From Lingula anatina (lineage: Eukaryota > Brachiopoda > Lingulata > Lingulida > Lingulidae): DNA of 21,554 nucleotides. The first letter of the stretch is position 1; the number at the start of each line of letters is the position of its first letter. Positions 1 to 10,393 of the stretch are shown piece by piece. The stretch covers positions 1 to 21,554 of the forward strand of contig NW_019775655.1 in assembly GCF_001039355.2 (NCBI RefSeq), read 5' to 3'. The notes under the pieces are model-generated. The model worked only from the letters and a program-made list of their open reading frames with translations. It had not been told where the DNA came from and searched no databases. Position numbers and translations under genes: made by a program.

Positions 1-1596
1 TTTCTTTTCTAGCCCACTTGTGGAAAAATGCTTATCAATTTGCCCATATGTGAGCAAAAGTTGTTTGGAAAGTTCGAAATCATTTGTTTCGAGAATTTTT
101 ATATTAACAATAAATTTCTGTAGCTAGTTTTGCATATTCACTGATCTGCCCTTGAGCATGGAGAGTCCAGATATGTTCCCGTTGTACTGGTGACTTTTGT
201 AATGTTTTCATGTAACAGAATTTGTGACATTTTATATTCCCCATTTGTTATTCATTTGATTGTCTAAAAATGTTGGCTAGACATTGAAAATTGATTTTGA
301 AATGATATTTGACAATTTTGGCAAAATATACATTGTGAAGGAAGAACATGCACCTTTTCCTTCCAAACAATTACATCACACTCCACCATTGTATTGAATT
401 TACTGAATTTTTCCCATAATACCAAGCAGTAAAGGAAAAGGAAAGACTGCTGGATCCGAAGCATTTCAATAAGGCCAAATTCTAAAATTCTGAAAAATTT
501 GTGGTTCTTGACAGCTGATTATGCAAGTCCATACTTTTTTTTTGTCTTGTGGTGGTGTTGGGAGGGATAAAAATCCAGCACCATTTTATTAAATAAGAAA
601 TTGTAATATGTCTTTGTTGAAATATGTTGCTTGAAATATGATCAAACATAATTCAAATATTAGTAAGTTGTAAGTTTTATTCACCAAATCAATTAAATAA
701 AAGGTTCAAATTGTTACATCTTTGCATGAGCCCTGATGCAGGTACATGTATTAATAACTTTTGCCTATATTCTTAAATTGGAACATACAAATATTTTAAA
801 TGAATATACATACATGAATGGAAATTTGTTTTGGTGTAGATATATGATTTCCAAAGATTCAAAAAGTCGTAAAGCAAAAAAGGCAAAAAAAAAAAAAAAA
901 AAAGCATAACATCTGTCTGTACATAAAAACTGGTGCACAATGTTTTACACCTGTCACTGCAGAATTACTGAGGTAACAAATTTAACAGATGAATATTCAA
1001 CACTGGAGGATCAGAGAGGCAATACTGCCTACAGGTATTGTACCACCAGCTGGAGTAATTAAGTGCATTGGTATGGAAAACCAAAACAAAAAAAAAGGGG
1101 GGGGGGAGGGACACCACCTCTAGTGCTGACAAGCTCTACAAAATGCAAAAGTTCTCTTTTTTTGTTGAAAATCACAATTTATAACAAAATCATGGGGAAA
1201 AATAAAATGTCAGTCCAAATTTATGAAATGTGATTTCTAATTTGATCTCTTTCCTATTATTACTGACCAATCATGCACTTCACATAATTAGATCATGAAA
1301 GAGCATCTATATATATATATATATATATAGAATACATGTATAAGAAAGCCAACAAGAACTTAACGGCAGTACTAATTCATCCGCTGTCTCATCAATCTTT
1401 TGCAATTGTTTTATATTTCTTTTCTACACACATGAAACTCAAAGCTTGCACGTCAATGTGTCACGTGCAATTAAATTTTGTTGAGACATATTTCAAGAAA
1501 AAGCTCCATTAGAATGCACATCACCACGTTCACTTCTGCTGATCGAAGTTCAAGGCACTTCTACTTCCCTGTTGAAGATATTTATTGACATAAGCA
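1..1596. other. AT-rich non-coding stretch, no gene recognised
   Basis: I see no splice-bounded coding segment or known protein motif on either strand. It contains simple tracts: poly-A at about 885-903, an A-run followed by a G-run at about 1088-1106, and an (AT)n microsatellite at about 1308-1328. It lies downstream of the archease gene, whose 3' UTR may end near 1560-1590 because a minus-strand AATAAA sits at 1581-1586. The rest may be intergenic or belong to a gene beyond the left edge. Confidence 0.6.
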
Positions 1597-3288
1597 ATAT
1601 CTATGATGACAAATATTTCATGATTTTCCTCTGTGTTGTGAACTAAGATATCATTACAGGTAAACTCTCACTGTAGTACACTGAAGATTCTCTTAGATAT
1701 CTATGATGACAAATATTTCATGTTTTTCCTGTGTCATGAACTATTTTTATTATCACTACAGGTAAACTCTCACTGTAGTACCCTGTAGATTCTCTTAGAT
1801 ATCTATGATGACAAATATTTCATGTTTTTCCTCTGTGTCATGAACTATGATAACACTACAGGTAAACTCTCACTGTAGTACACTGAAGATTCTCTTACAT
1901 GGTAGATATTTATGATGACAAATATTTCATGATTTTCCTCTGTGTCATGAACTAAGATATCACTACAGGTAAATTCTCACTGTAGTACCCTGAAGATTCT
2001 CTTAGATATCTATGATGACAAATATTTCATGATTTTCCTCTGTGTCATGAACTAAGATATCACTACAGGTAAATTCTCACTGTAGTACCTTGAAGATTCT
2101 CTTAGATATCTATGATGACAAATATTTCATGTTTTTCCTCTGTGTCATGAACTAAGATATCACTACAGGTAAACTCTCACTGTAGTACACTGAAGATTCT
2201 CTTACATGGTAGATATTTATGATGACAAATATTTCATGATTTTCCTCTGTGTCATGAACTAAGATATCACTACAGGTAAATTCTCACTGTAGTACCCTGA
2301 AGATTCTCTTAGATATCTATGATGACAAATATTTCATGTTTTTCCTCTGTGTCATGAACTAAGATATCACTACAGGTAAACTCTCACTGTAGTACACTGA
2401 AGATTCTCTTACATGGTAGATATTTATGATGACAAATATTTCATGATTTTCCTCTGTGTCATGAACTAAGATATCACTACAGGTAAATTCTCACTGTAGT
2501 ACCCTGAAGATTCTCTTAGATATCTATGATGACAAATATTTCATGATTTTCCTCTGTGTCATGAACTAAGATATCACTACAGGTAAACTCTCACTGTAGT
2601 ACCCTGAAGATTCTCTTACATGGTAGATATTTATGATGACAAATATTTCATGATTTTCCTCTGTGTCGTGAACTAAGATATCACTACAGGTAAATTCTCA
2701 CTGTAGTACCCTGAAGATTCTCTTAGATATCTATGATGACAAATATTTCATGTTTTTCCTCTGTGTCATGAACTAAGATATCACTACAGGTAAACTCCCA
2801 CTGTAGTACCCTGTAGATTCTCTTAGATATCTCTGATGACAAATATTTCATGTTTTTCCTCTGTGTCATGAACTATGATAACATTACAGGTAAACTCTCA
2901 CTGTAGTACACTGAAGATTCTCTTAGATATCTATGATGACAAATATTTCATGTTTTTCCTCTGTGTCATGAACTATGATAACACTACAGGTAAACTCTCA
3001 CTGTAGTACCCTGAAGATTCTCTTACATGGTAGATATTTATGATGACAAATATTTCATGATTTTCCTCTGTGTCATGAACTAAGATATCACTACAGGTAA
3101 ATTCTCACTGTAGTACCCTGAAGATTCTCTTACATGGTAGATATTTATGATGACAAATATTTCATGATTTTCCTCTGTGTCGTGAACTAAGATATCACTA
3201 CAGGTAAACTCTCACTGTAGTACACTGAAGATTCTCTTAGATATCTATGATGACAAATATTTCATGTTTTTCCTCTGTGTTGTGAACT
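1597..3288 (-). repeat. Minisatellite of ~103-bp units derived from the archease 3' end
   Basis: About 17 copies of a ~103-bp unit lie head to tail. The anchor GATGACAAATATTTCATG recurs near 1605, 1705, 1808, 1914, 2014, 2116, 2220, 2322, 2428, 2527, 2634, 2732, 2834, 2934, 3040, 3148 and 3250. The last unit is the genuine coding end of archease (stop at 3237-3239). Read on the minus strand, most units encode VHDTEE(K/N)HEIFVIIDI, the family C-terminus. Two unit classes exist: S units carry GATATCTAA (stop kept), while longer L units carry AATATCTACCATG (stop replaced). They occur in mixed order. Each unit also holds ACTACAG-11 nt-CTGTAGT, a 7-bp stem. Homology with the gene begins at AGTTCA (3288). 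There are no unique spacers, so this is not a CRISPR array. Confidence 0.95.
1746..1751 (-). promoter_or_regulatory. First canonical poly(A) signal downstream of archease
   Basis: The plus strand reads TTTATT, so the minus strand reads AATAAA. It is created by a sequence variant in one early repeat unit. I found no AATAAA or ATTAAA on the minus strand between the archease stop (3237) and here. A second AATAAA lies at 1581-1586, just past the array. If either is used, the archease 3' UTR is about 1.5-1.65 kb and consists almost entirely of the minisatellite. A non-canonical signal inside a unit could shorten it. Confidence 0.4.
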
Positions 3289-6200
3289 TGCATGTTGCTA
3301 TAGGTGATGGCCTTGACCTCTGTCCCCTGGGGATGCTTGTCAAGGTCAAACTCTTCTCCATACCTGACAACAAAGAGCATGAGATACTGGATATGAACAT
3401 GATAAAAGTCACCTGTCTTTCTTATTATTTTTTGTCCACCTCAGCAGTAAAATAATAAAGATATGAAATCAAGATATTAAAAAAAAACACACATAGTACA
3501 ATGTACTACAGAAAGGGACCATTCCCAGACCCTATCGTACTAACTGTGGATCGATCTTTCTCCAATGCAATTCTTGCTAAATTGCAATCTACTTAAGCTG
3601 CTTAAATGTCTGTGACAGCCATGCCTACTGAATCTGCTAGGAAGTAATTAATTTTCATTTAACAGCTTCAGTAAGTGTGCTAGCAAGAAACCCCTTGGAG
3701 ATGGATCGATCCTGTTACATCGGTCTACGTATGGGAACCCAGTCAAAGAAATTATAATTGGGCTGAGCAGACTCTTAATCAGTACATGTTCTAGGGCCAG
3801 AGTGGCCCTGACCAGCCCACCAGACATAACTAATAAAATGTCAGGGAAATGGCCTCCATTACTATGGTATACTTGGCCATACACCATACACTGTTATAAC
3901 AATCCTCCCAAAATTAACTGAAAACTGGATGCTTTTAGTACTATCCGGCAGCATACTGTACCTTGTCAAATGACTGCCAATGAAGGCACCTGTTCCAACC
4001 AATTTATCAAAACAACCAATCAAACTCCATGTTACAAATACACAACTCTTCCTCTCCTCTTACCCGACTGCTTTTATCCTAAAATTTTCTTCGTCAAATT
4101 CAGTTATTTTTATTTTCTGGAAAGAAGATATTAAACATTTAGCATGAATAAAGACAATTTGTTTACTAGTACACTGATATTTATTCATAACTTTCAAAAT
4201 ATTTCTCCAGAGATGACTCGAATATATCATAAAGAACGTATTACATATTATATATCATTTTTACCATTTTATACTCTGTTTTATCTTTCTGCATGAAGTA
4301 AGAGTTTTGGAAGATGGGTTTTTGAATGCCTACTTTGGGAAAATATAATGAAATAAGATACATAGTTTTTACTTAATAAACAATAACAAACAATTCAAGA
4401 CTTGTTCTGGAATGTCACCCCTCAACTCACTCTAGCTATAAAAAATGGCTCTGCAGAGAAGAGAAAGAGCCACTCATCCAAGAAGTGAAACAACAGGCTT
4501 TCTATATCTTCACCTGAAATATATACCAATATAATAGCATGACAAAAGAAGTGAAACAACAGACTTTCCATATCTTCACTTGAAATATATACCAATGTAT
4601 AATAGCATGACAAAAATAATACACCTTTGATCTTCACTGATCTACAGAATAATTCAGTCATCACATAATCTTAATTAAAAGAATGAAATGGTCTTATTAA
4701 TGGCCACACACTATCCAAAAACTGTTTTTCCATGTTGTCAAGCCAGGTAAGTCGCCCAAAAGATGATAAACTTAATTAAAAGATTAAAATAGTGTTTAAT
4801 ATGCATGCTATGCATTATCTTGAAACTGACCGCAAATTGTCTTTTATGTTGTCAAGTCAGGGCATTCAACCAAAAGATGATGAAAAATTAACAACATACA
4901 AGAGGGGCTCAGATTTGGTCTACACTCATATCAGAAATCTGGCACTACAGTGTAATTTCTTCAAGTTTTTATTTTTCTGTGTGGTTGTTCCTTATCCTGT
5001 GCCTCTATACACTGCATATACAGAAAATATACGAGAGTCACAAAACTACCCTACACAGAGATCTGGTTTTTATTTTCTGTACAGTCATTCCTTACCTTGT
5101 GCTTCTATAGATTGCTTGTCTAGCATTTCAACATATTCTATTTCTGTCATATAACCAAACATCGCCATGGCAACCTGAATTAAAGAATGATTTATATGAG
5201 AGGTTCAATTTATCAAAGTCACAAACGAGCTGTGGATTACACTCAGTCAAATATTTAATTAACAATATCAGCTGGGATTAAGTTGGTTGAGGCATCAGCT
5301 TGACACGTGAATTATCAAAATGTGAGAAATCAATAAATACTGAAGATCTTTGAAGGACTTTGGTTTCACCCTCTTCAGCATATTCTAACATATATGAACT
5401 TATTTGGTGGGTGATAAAAGCTCCCTAACTCCTCCCTCTGTACTGCCTTACCTGTTCAAATGCCTCCTTGATGTCATCTCCCCAAGAGTGAAGCCTAAAA
5501 TAAACAAAATAAACAACATTAAGGAATATTAACTGTATGTGAAACACTTATTAAGTTAACTTTATGTTTTAACATAAAAAATGCAGTGCTAGCTGGTCTG
5601 CACTTATCATAAAATTGCAGCACAAATCAAGTTAATAGAAGTGGGTAACTATAAGAACCAGAGCTTCAGAAATTAGTTCTTCATCAAAATTTAAATCCGT
5701 TACTGCTTTTTAAAATATATACCCAATACTGTCTACCAAATATTAGGCTTCATTCACATGCAATGTCTATTTTCTTAATTTTATTTTCTATTCGCGGTAT
5801 GTCTTATGATCACGGTCTGTGCCCTGAATATCCCGCGGCGTAATTACTTGCAGCGCAAGCCAGTTACTATAAGTTACTTTAAATAACTGGCTCGCGCTGC
5901 CAGTAATTACGCCGCGGGATATTCAGGGCACAGACCATGATCATAAGATACCGAGAATAGAAAATAGATTTTTAGACAATAGACTTTCCATGTGAACGAA
6001 GCCTTAGTGTGAGATTGTACGTAATATTAAGAAAATGGGTGGAAAACTGACTGTGACATATACTTACTGGACATCTGCAGTGTGGTCCAAGTCTGAAAAA
6101 AATTGGACACAATATTAGTCATTACCTCTACTACTACAGTACTATATAATGTTAACGTTTATACTTCGTTAGACTCACTTTGTTAACTTTCACTCAGTCT

Positions 6201-6600
6201 AAATTTATGGTTATAAATGTTTGCCAACACAGCACATGTTACCATGTACCTAATAATTTACTTGAGTTTTATAAATATATACTACCAAAAATCCTAATGT
6301 GTACAGAAGCAATATCAGGCATAGTTGCCACATTCTCAAAGCTCACAGTGAACAACTTTTTAAAAGTAACACTCTCGGCAGAGAGAGGGGGCATTAACTG
6401 AACTTGTCGCGATCGAGTGATCGGCCTACATGCTAAACGTGGGACCGTGGCCTAACATTGATCGTTTCTTGTTCCTTGTGTGGAACTTCTCTGGGTTGTC
6501 ATTCAAACAACAGTAAGCCAGTTAATAAACTGTACTCACATTCATACTTCACTTCAGCCGGCGGTTTTTGAAATTCTGGGTCGTCTTGATCCCCCTCCAT
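3237..6600 (-). CDS. ZBTB8OS: Archease (ZBTB8OS), complete seven-exon gene
   Basis: Archease activates the RTCB tRNA-ligase complex by promoting ligase guanylylation, so it serves tRNA splicing and XBP1 mRNA ligation. Minus-strand exons: 6600-6540, 6092-6068, 5494-5452, 5174-5096, 4513-4431, 4116-4064 and 3363-3237. All introns are GT-AG and all phases join, giving 471 nt and 156 aa (human about 167). Diagnostic motifs in order: YLDHTADVQLH (21-31) with the acidic metal-site motif DHTAD; FEQVAMAMFGYMT (41-53); SLLFHFLDEWL (around 75-85); KHPQGTEVKAITYS (around 124-137); and the C-terminal end FVIIDI. Exon 2 is a 25-nt microexon that carries DHTAD. A MITE sits in intron 2 and part of exon 5 is locally duplicated in intron 4. 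The gene shares a promoter with the IQCC exon 1 copy at 6675. Exons 1-6 occur again at 7857-10393; this is the only copy with exon 7. Start ATG chosen because no other in-frame choice fits the family N-terminus. Confidence 0.95.
4481..4615 (-). repeat. ~66-bp tandem duplication at the start of archease exon 5
   Basis: Two units, 4481-4546 and 4547-4615, share the sequence AGAAGTGAAACAACAG...AATAGCATGACAAA. The lower-coordinate unit contains the working acceptor (CAG, plus-strand CTG at 4514-4516) and the first part of exon 5. The upstream intronic unit repeats the exon start, but its acceptor reads CAAG instead of CAGG and its coding copy has changes such as ATGGAAAG for ATAGAAAG. It is a decayed exon-start duplicate that creates a read-through frame in the intron. 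The same arrangement recurs at 8274-8408. Confidence 0.9.
5746..6003. mobile_element. Foldback MITE, PIF/Harbinger-like, in archease intron 2
   Basis: A 258-bp element is flanked by TTA on both sides (5743-5745 and 6004-6006), as for a 3-bp target-site duplication. Its termini are GGCTTCATTCACATG and, inverted, GGCTTCGTTCACATG (14 of 15 match). The inside is almost wholly self-complementary. The left arm (about 5788-5866) pairs with the right arm (about 5884-5962) through GAATATCCCGCGGCGTAATTAC, with a loop near 5867-5883. It has no ORF, so it would be non-autonomous. TTA duplications and terminal GG suit the PIF/Harbinger superfamily; the assignment is inference. Confidence 0.85.
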
Positions 6601-6674
6601 CTTGGGATTTCCCTTGTATTTGTATCACGTGGTAGGTTGTGTCCAATCACAGGCGAGGGAATCCCCTTGGTAAA
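6601..6674. promoter_or_regulatory. 74-bp bidirectional promoter between archease and IQCC
   Basis: Only 74 bp separate the archease ATG (6600-6598, minus) from the IQCC ATG (6675-6677, plus), so promoter and 5' UTRs must share or overlap this interval. Visible motifs: GGGATTTCCC at 6604-6613 and GGGAATCCCC at 6657-6666, both fitting the kappaB consensus GGGRNWYYCC; an E-box CACGTG at 6626-6631; and a CCAAT box at 6643-6647. There is no TATA box. Function of the motifs is inferred from sequence only. Confidence 0.7.
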
Positions 6675-6743
6675 ATGGCGGTCTCGTTGAGTGAGTCTTT
6701 TTCTAGTTACGACGGAGAAGAAGACGCGATTATTCGCATTCAG
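6675..6743 (+). pseudogene. IQCC exon 1, copy A (orphan or alternative first exon)
   Basis: This is identical to the IQCC first exon at 10468-10536: 23 codons ending in IIRIQ, followed by the donor GTGAGC. The duplicated segment ends before IQCC exon 2, so this copy has no private downstream exons. If the duplication were real, it could splice over copy B to the acceptor at 11350 and give the same protein from an upstream promoter. If the duplication is an assembly artefact, this copy does not exist as a separate exon. Confidence 0.85.
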
Positions 6744-7281
6744 GTGAGCGAGGATCGACTGTTACGTGCAAACTGAATGTTTTATGTCAGTAGCGTCTCC
6801 ACAGGAGCATCTGACACTTATGTTTAACCTTGGTTTGGTGCCGAAATAAATGTGATGAAATTGTAGCCAGAAGTTTGTTTCACTCGTGTTGTGCAATCAC
6901 CACCACCATGAGAAATGTACTTCGTCAGTGCTATGACGTCAAAAGCTGAACAAATAAACACTGATATTTTCATTGCCGTTATTGTTTGGCAGTGTTATCT
7001 GTAAAACATGGCACAAATGACAGTTCAGCTCCAGGGTTTATCCGATAAATGTTGCATGGTCCATGGATGCAATTTGCAACCACATTTTTCTCTCAGGCAA
7101 CCAAATCTTAACCAGCAGTTGTCTGACAATGAAACTGATTCCATCTTGAATATTTTTCATTTATTGTATGTTTTACAGTGTGTTCTATGACAATGACTCC
7201 TTTTGGTAAATATGCACAATAGTTGTTTGTGTTGATTATAAGATAGCAGTAAAATATTGATATATATTACATTTTTTTTTA

Positions 7282-7282
7282 N
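7282..7282. other. Single unresolved base (n) at the repeat junction
   Basis: The only ambiguous base in the window lies exactly where copy A ends and copy B begins, between a T-run plus a (7272-7281) and CACATAG (7283 on). In the flanks the corresponding positions are a (3489) and c (11075). A lone n is the mark left by some scaffolding software when two contigs are joined with an estimated gap of zero or less, so it flags a contig join rather than a sequenced junction. Confidence 0.9.
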
Positions 7283-7856
7283 CACATAGTACAATGTACT
7301 ACAGAAAGGGACCATTCCCAGACCCTATCGTACTAACTGTGGATCGATCTTTCTCCAATGCAATTCTTGCTAAATTGCAATCTACTTAAGCTGCTTAAAT
7401 GTCTGTGACAGCCATGCCTACTGAATCTGCTAGGAAGTAATTAATTTTCATTTAACAGCTTCAGTAAGTGTGCTAGCAAGAAACCCCTTGGAGATGGATC
7501 GATCCTGTTACATCGGTCTACGTATGGGAACCCAGTCAAAGAAATTATAATTGGGCTGAGCAGACTCTTAATCAGTACATGTTCTAGGGCCAGAGTGGCC
7601 CTGACCAGCCCACCAGACATAACTAATAAAATGTCAGGGAAATGGCCTCCATTACTATGGTATACTTGGCCATACACCATACACTGTTATAACAATCCTC
7701 CCAAAATTAACTGAAAACTGGATGCTTTTAGTACTATCCGGCAGCATACTGTACCTTGTCAAATGACTGCCAATGAAGGCACCTGTTCCAACCAATTTAT
7801 CAAAACAACCAATCAAACTCCATGTTACAAATACACAACTCTTCCTCTCCTCTTAC

Positions 7857-10393
7857 CCGACTGCTTTTATCCTAAAATTTTCTTCGTCAAATTCAGTTAT
7901 TTTTATTTTCTGGAAAGAAGAAATTAAACATTTAGCATGAATAAAGACAATTTGTTTACTAGTACACTGATATTTATTCATAACTTTCAAAATATTTCTC
8001 CAGAGATGACTCGAATATATCATAAAGAACGTATTACATATTATATATCATTTTTACCATTTTATACTCTGTTTTATCTTTCTGCATGAAGTAAGAGTTT
8101 TGGAAGATGGGTTTTTGAATGCCTACTTTGGGAAAATATAATGAAATAAGATACATAGTTTTTACTTAATAAACAATAACAAACAATTCAAGACTTGTTC
8201 TGGAATGTCACCCCTCAACTCACTCTAGCTATAAAAAATGGCTCTGCAGAGAAGAGAAAGAGCCACTCATCCAAGAAGTGAAACAACAGGCTTTCTATAT
8301 CTTCACCTGAAATATATACCAATATAATAGCATGACAAAAGAAGTGAAACAACAGACTTTCCATATCTTCACTTGAAATATATACCAATGTATAATAGCA
8401 TGACAAAAATAATACACCTTTGATCTTCACTGATCTACAGAATAATTCAGTCATCACATAATCTTAATTAAAAGAATGAAATGGTCTTATTAATGGCCAC
8501 ACACTATCCAAAAACTGTTTTTCCATGTTGTCAAGCCAGGTAAGTCGCCCAAAAGATGATAAACTTAATTAAAAGATTAAAATAGTGTTTAATATGCATG
8601 CTATGCATTATCTTGAAACTGACCGCAAATTGTCTTTTATGTTGTCAAGTCAGGGCATTCAACCAAAAGATGATGAAAAATTAACAACATACAAGAGGGG
8701 CTCAGATTTGGTCTACACTCATATCAGAAATCTGGCACTACAGTGTAATTTCTTCAAGTTTTTATTTTTCTGTGTGGTTGTTCCTTATCCTGTGCCTCTA
8801 TACACTGCATATACAGAAAATATACGAGAGTCACAAAACTACCCTACACAGAGATCTGGTTTTTATTTTCTGTACAGTCATTCCTTACCTTGTGCTTCTA
8901 TAGATTGCTTGTCTAGCATTTCAACATATTCTATTTCTGTCATATAACCAAACATCGCCATGGCAACCTGAATTAAAGAATGATTTATATGAGAGGTTCA
9001 ATTTATCAAAGTCACAAACGAGCTGTGGATTACACTCAGTCAAATATTTAATTAACAATATCAGCTGGGATTAAGTTGGTTGAGGCATCAGCTTGACACG
9101 TGAATTATCAAAATGTGAGAAATCAATAAATACTGAAGATCTTTGAAGGACTTTGGTTTCACCCTCTTCAGCATATTCTAACATATATGAACTTATTTGG
9201 TGGGTGATAAAAGCTCCCTAACTCCTCCCTCTGTACTGCCTTACCTGTTCAAATGCCTCCTTGATGTCATCTCCCCAAGAGTGAAGCCTAAAATAAACAA
9301 AATAAACAACATTAAGGAATATTAACTGTATGTGAAACACTTATTAAGTTAACTTTATGTTTTAACATAAAAAATGCAGTGCTAGCTGGTCTGCACTTAT
9401 CATAAAATTGCAGCACAAATCAAGTTAATAGAAGTGGGTAACTATAAGAACCAGAGCTTCAGAAATTAGTTCTTCATCAAAATTTAAATCCGTTACTGCT
9501 TTTTAAAATATATACCCAATACTGTCTACCAAATATTAGGCTTCATTCACATGCAATGTCTATTTTCTTAATTTTATTTTCTATTCGCGGTATGTCTTAT
9601 GATCACGGTCTGTGCCCTGAATATCCCGCGGCGTAATTACTTGCAGCGCAAGCCAGTTACTATAAGTTACTTTAAATAACTGGCTCGCGCTGCCAGTAAT
9701 TACGCCGCGGGATATTCAGGGCACAGACCATGATCATAAGATACCGAGAATAGAAAATAGATTTTTAGACAATAGACTTTCCATGTGAACGAAGCCTTAG
9801 TGTGAGATTGTACGTAATATTAAGAAAATGGGTGGAAAACTGACTGTGACATATACTTACTGGACATCTGCAGTGTGGTCCAAGTCTGAAAAAAATTGGA
9901 CACAATATTAGTCATTACCTCTACTACTACAGTACTATATAATGTTAACGTTTATACTTCGTTAGACTCACTTTGTTAACTTTCACTCAGTCTAAATTTA
10001 TGGTTATAAATGTTTGCCAACACAGCACATGTTACCATGTACCTAATAATTTACTTGAGTTTTATAAATATATACTACCAAAAATCCTAATGTGTACAGA
10101 AGCAATATCAGGCATAGTTGCCACATTCTCAAAGCTCACAGTGAACAACTTTTTAAAAGTAACACTCTCGGCAGAGAGAGGGGGCATTAACTGAACTTGT
10201 CGCGATCGAGTGATCGGCCTACATGCTAAACGTGGGACCGTGGCCTAACATTGATCGTTTCTTGTTCCTTGTGTGGAACTTCTCTGGGTTGTCATTCAAA
10301 CAACAGTAAGCCAGTTAATAAACTGTACTCACATTCATACTTCACTTCAGCCGGCGGTTTTTGAAATTCTGGGTCGTCTTGATCCCCCTCCAT
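7857..10393 (-). pseudogene. ZBTB8OS: Archease copy B, truncated (exons 1-6 only)
   Basis: Exons at 10393-10333, 9885-9861, 9287-9245, 8967-8889, 8306-8224 and 7909-7857 duplicate archease exons 1-6 with intact frame and splice sites. The last exon, coding for the final 41 residues including the IIDI end, is missing: past 7283 the sequence runs into the copy A end of IQCC intron 1. Either a broken paralogue or an assembly duplicate of the single gene at 3237-6600; I favour the latter. If real, its transcript could in principle splice on to exon 7 at 3363. Confidence 0.85.
9539..9796. mobile_element. Second copy of the foldback MITE (within copy B)
   Basis: This is the same 258-bp inverted-repeat element as at 5746-6003, with the same TTA flanks (9536-9538 and 9797-9799). 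It is here because the whole segment is repeated, not because of a separate insertion. Confidence 0.85.

Larger units (their letters stand above)
3490..7281. repeat. Large direct repeat, copy A (3792 bp)
   Basis: This segment recurs at 7283-11074 with a constant offset of 3793. It holds archease exons 6-1, the bidirectional promoter and IQCC exon 1. The only mismatch I noticed is t at 4129 against a at 7922, although I did not compare every base. Copy A connects on its left to archease exon 7, so archease is complete here, but it ends inside IQCC intron 1. The extreme identity points to an assembly overlap or a very recent duplication. Confidence 0.97.

Noticed and set aside
1597-3288. Regularly spaced repeats that could suggest a CRISPR-like array
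   Set aside because: Units of ~103 bp are contiguous and homologous over their whole length with no unique spacers, the host is an animal genome, and the unit derives from a gene end.
3264-3455. Plus-strand open frame of 63 codons
   Set aside because: It is antisense to archease terminal exon 3363-3237, whose minus-strand translation matches the family residue by residue.
3648-3887. Minus-strand open frame of 79 codons (also 7441-7680)
   Set aside because: It lies in the archease intron between exons 6 and 7, resembles no family I know, and is present twice only because of the large repeat.
4422-4664. Minus-strand 80-codon open frame taken as one exon (also 8215-8457)
   Set aside because: Only 4431-4513 is exon. 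The rest is intron read-through across the decayed duplicate of the exon start.
5163-5175. X-box-like GCCATGGCAAC
   Set aside because: It is coding sequence of archease exon 4 (Ala-Met-Ala of the AMAMFGYMT motif).
7008-7190. Plus-strand 60-codon frame (also 10801-10983)
   Set aside because: It lies in IQCC intron 1 with no family similarity and no splice-site support.
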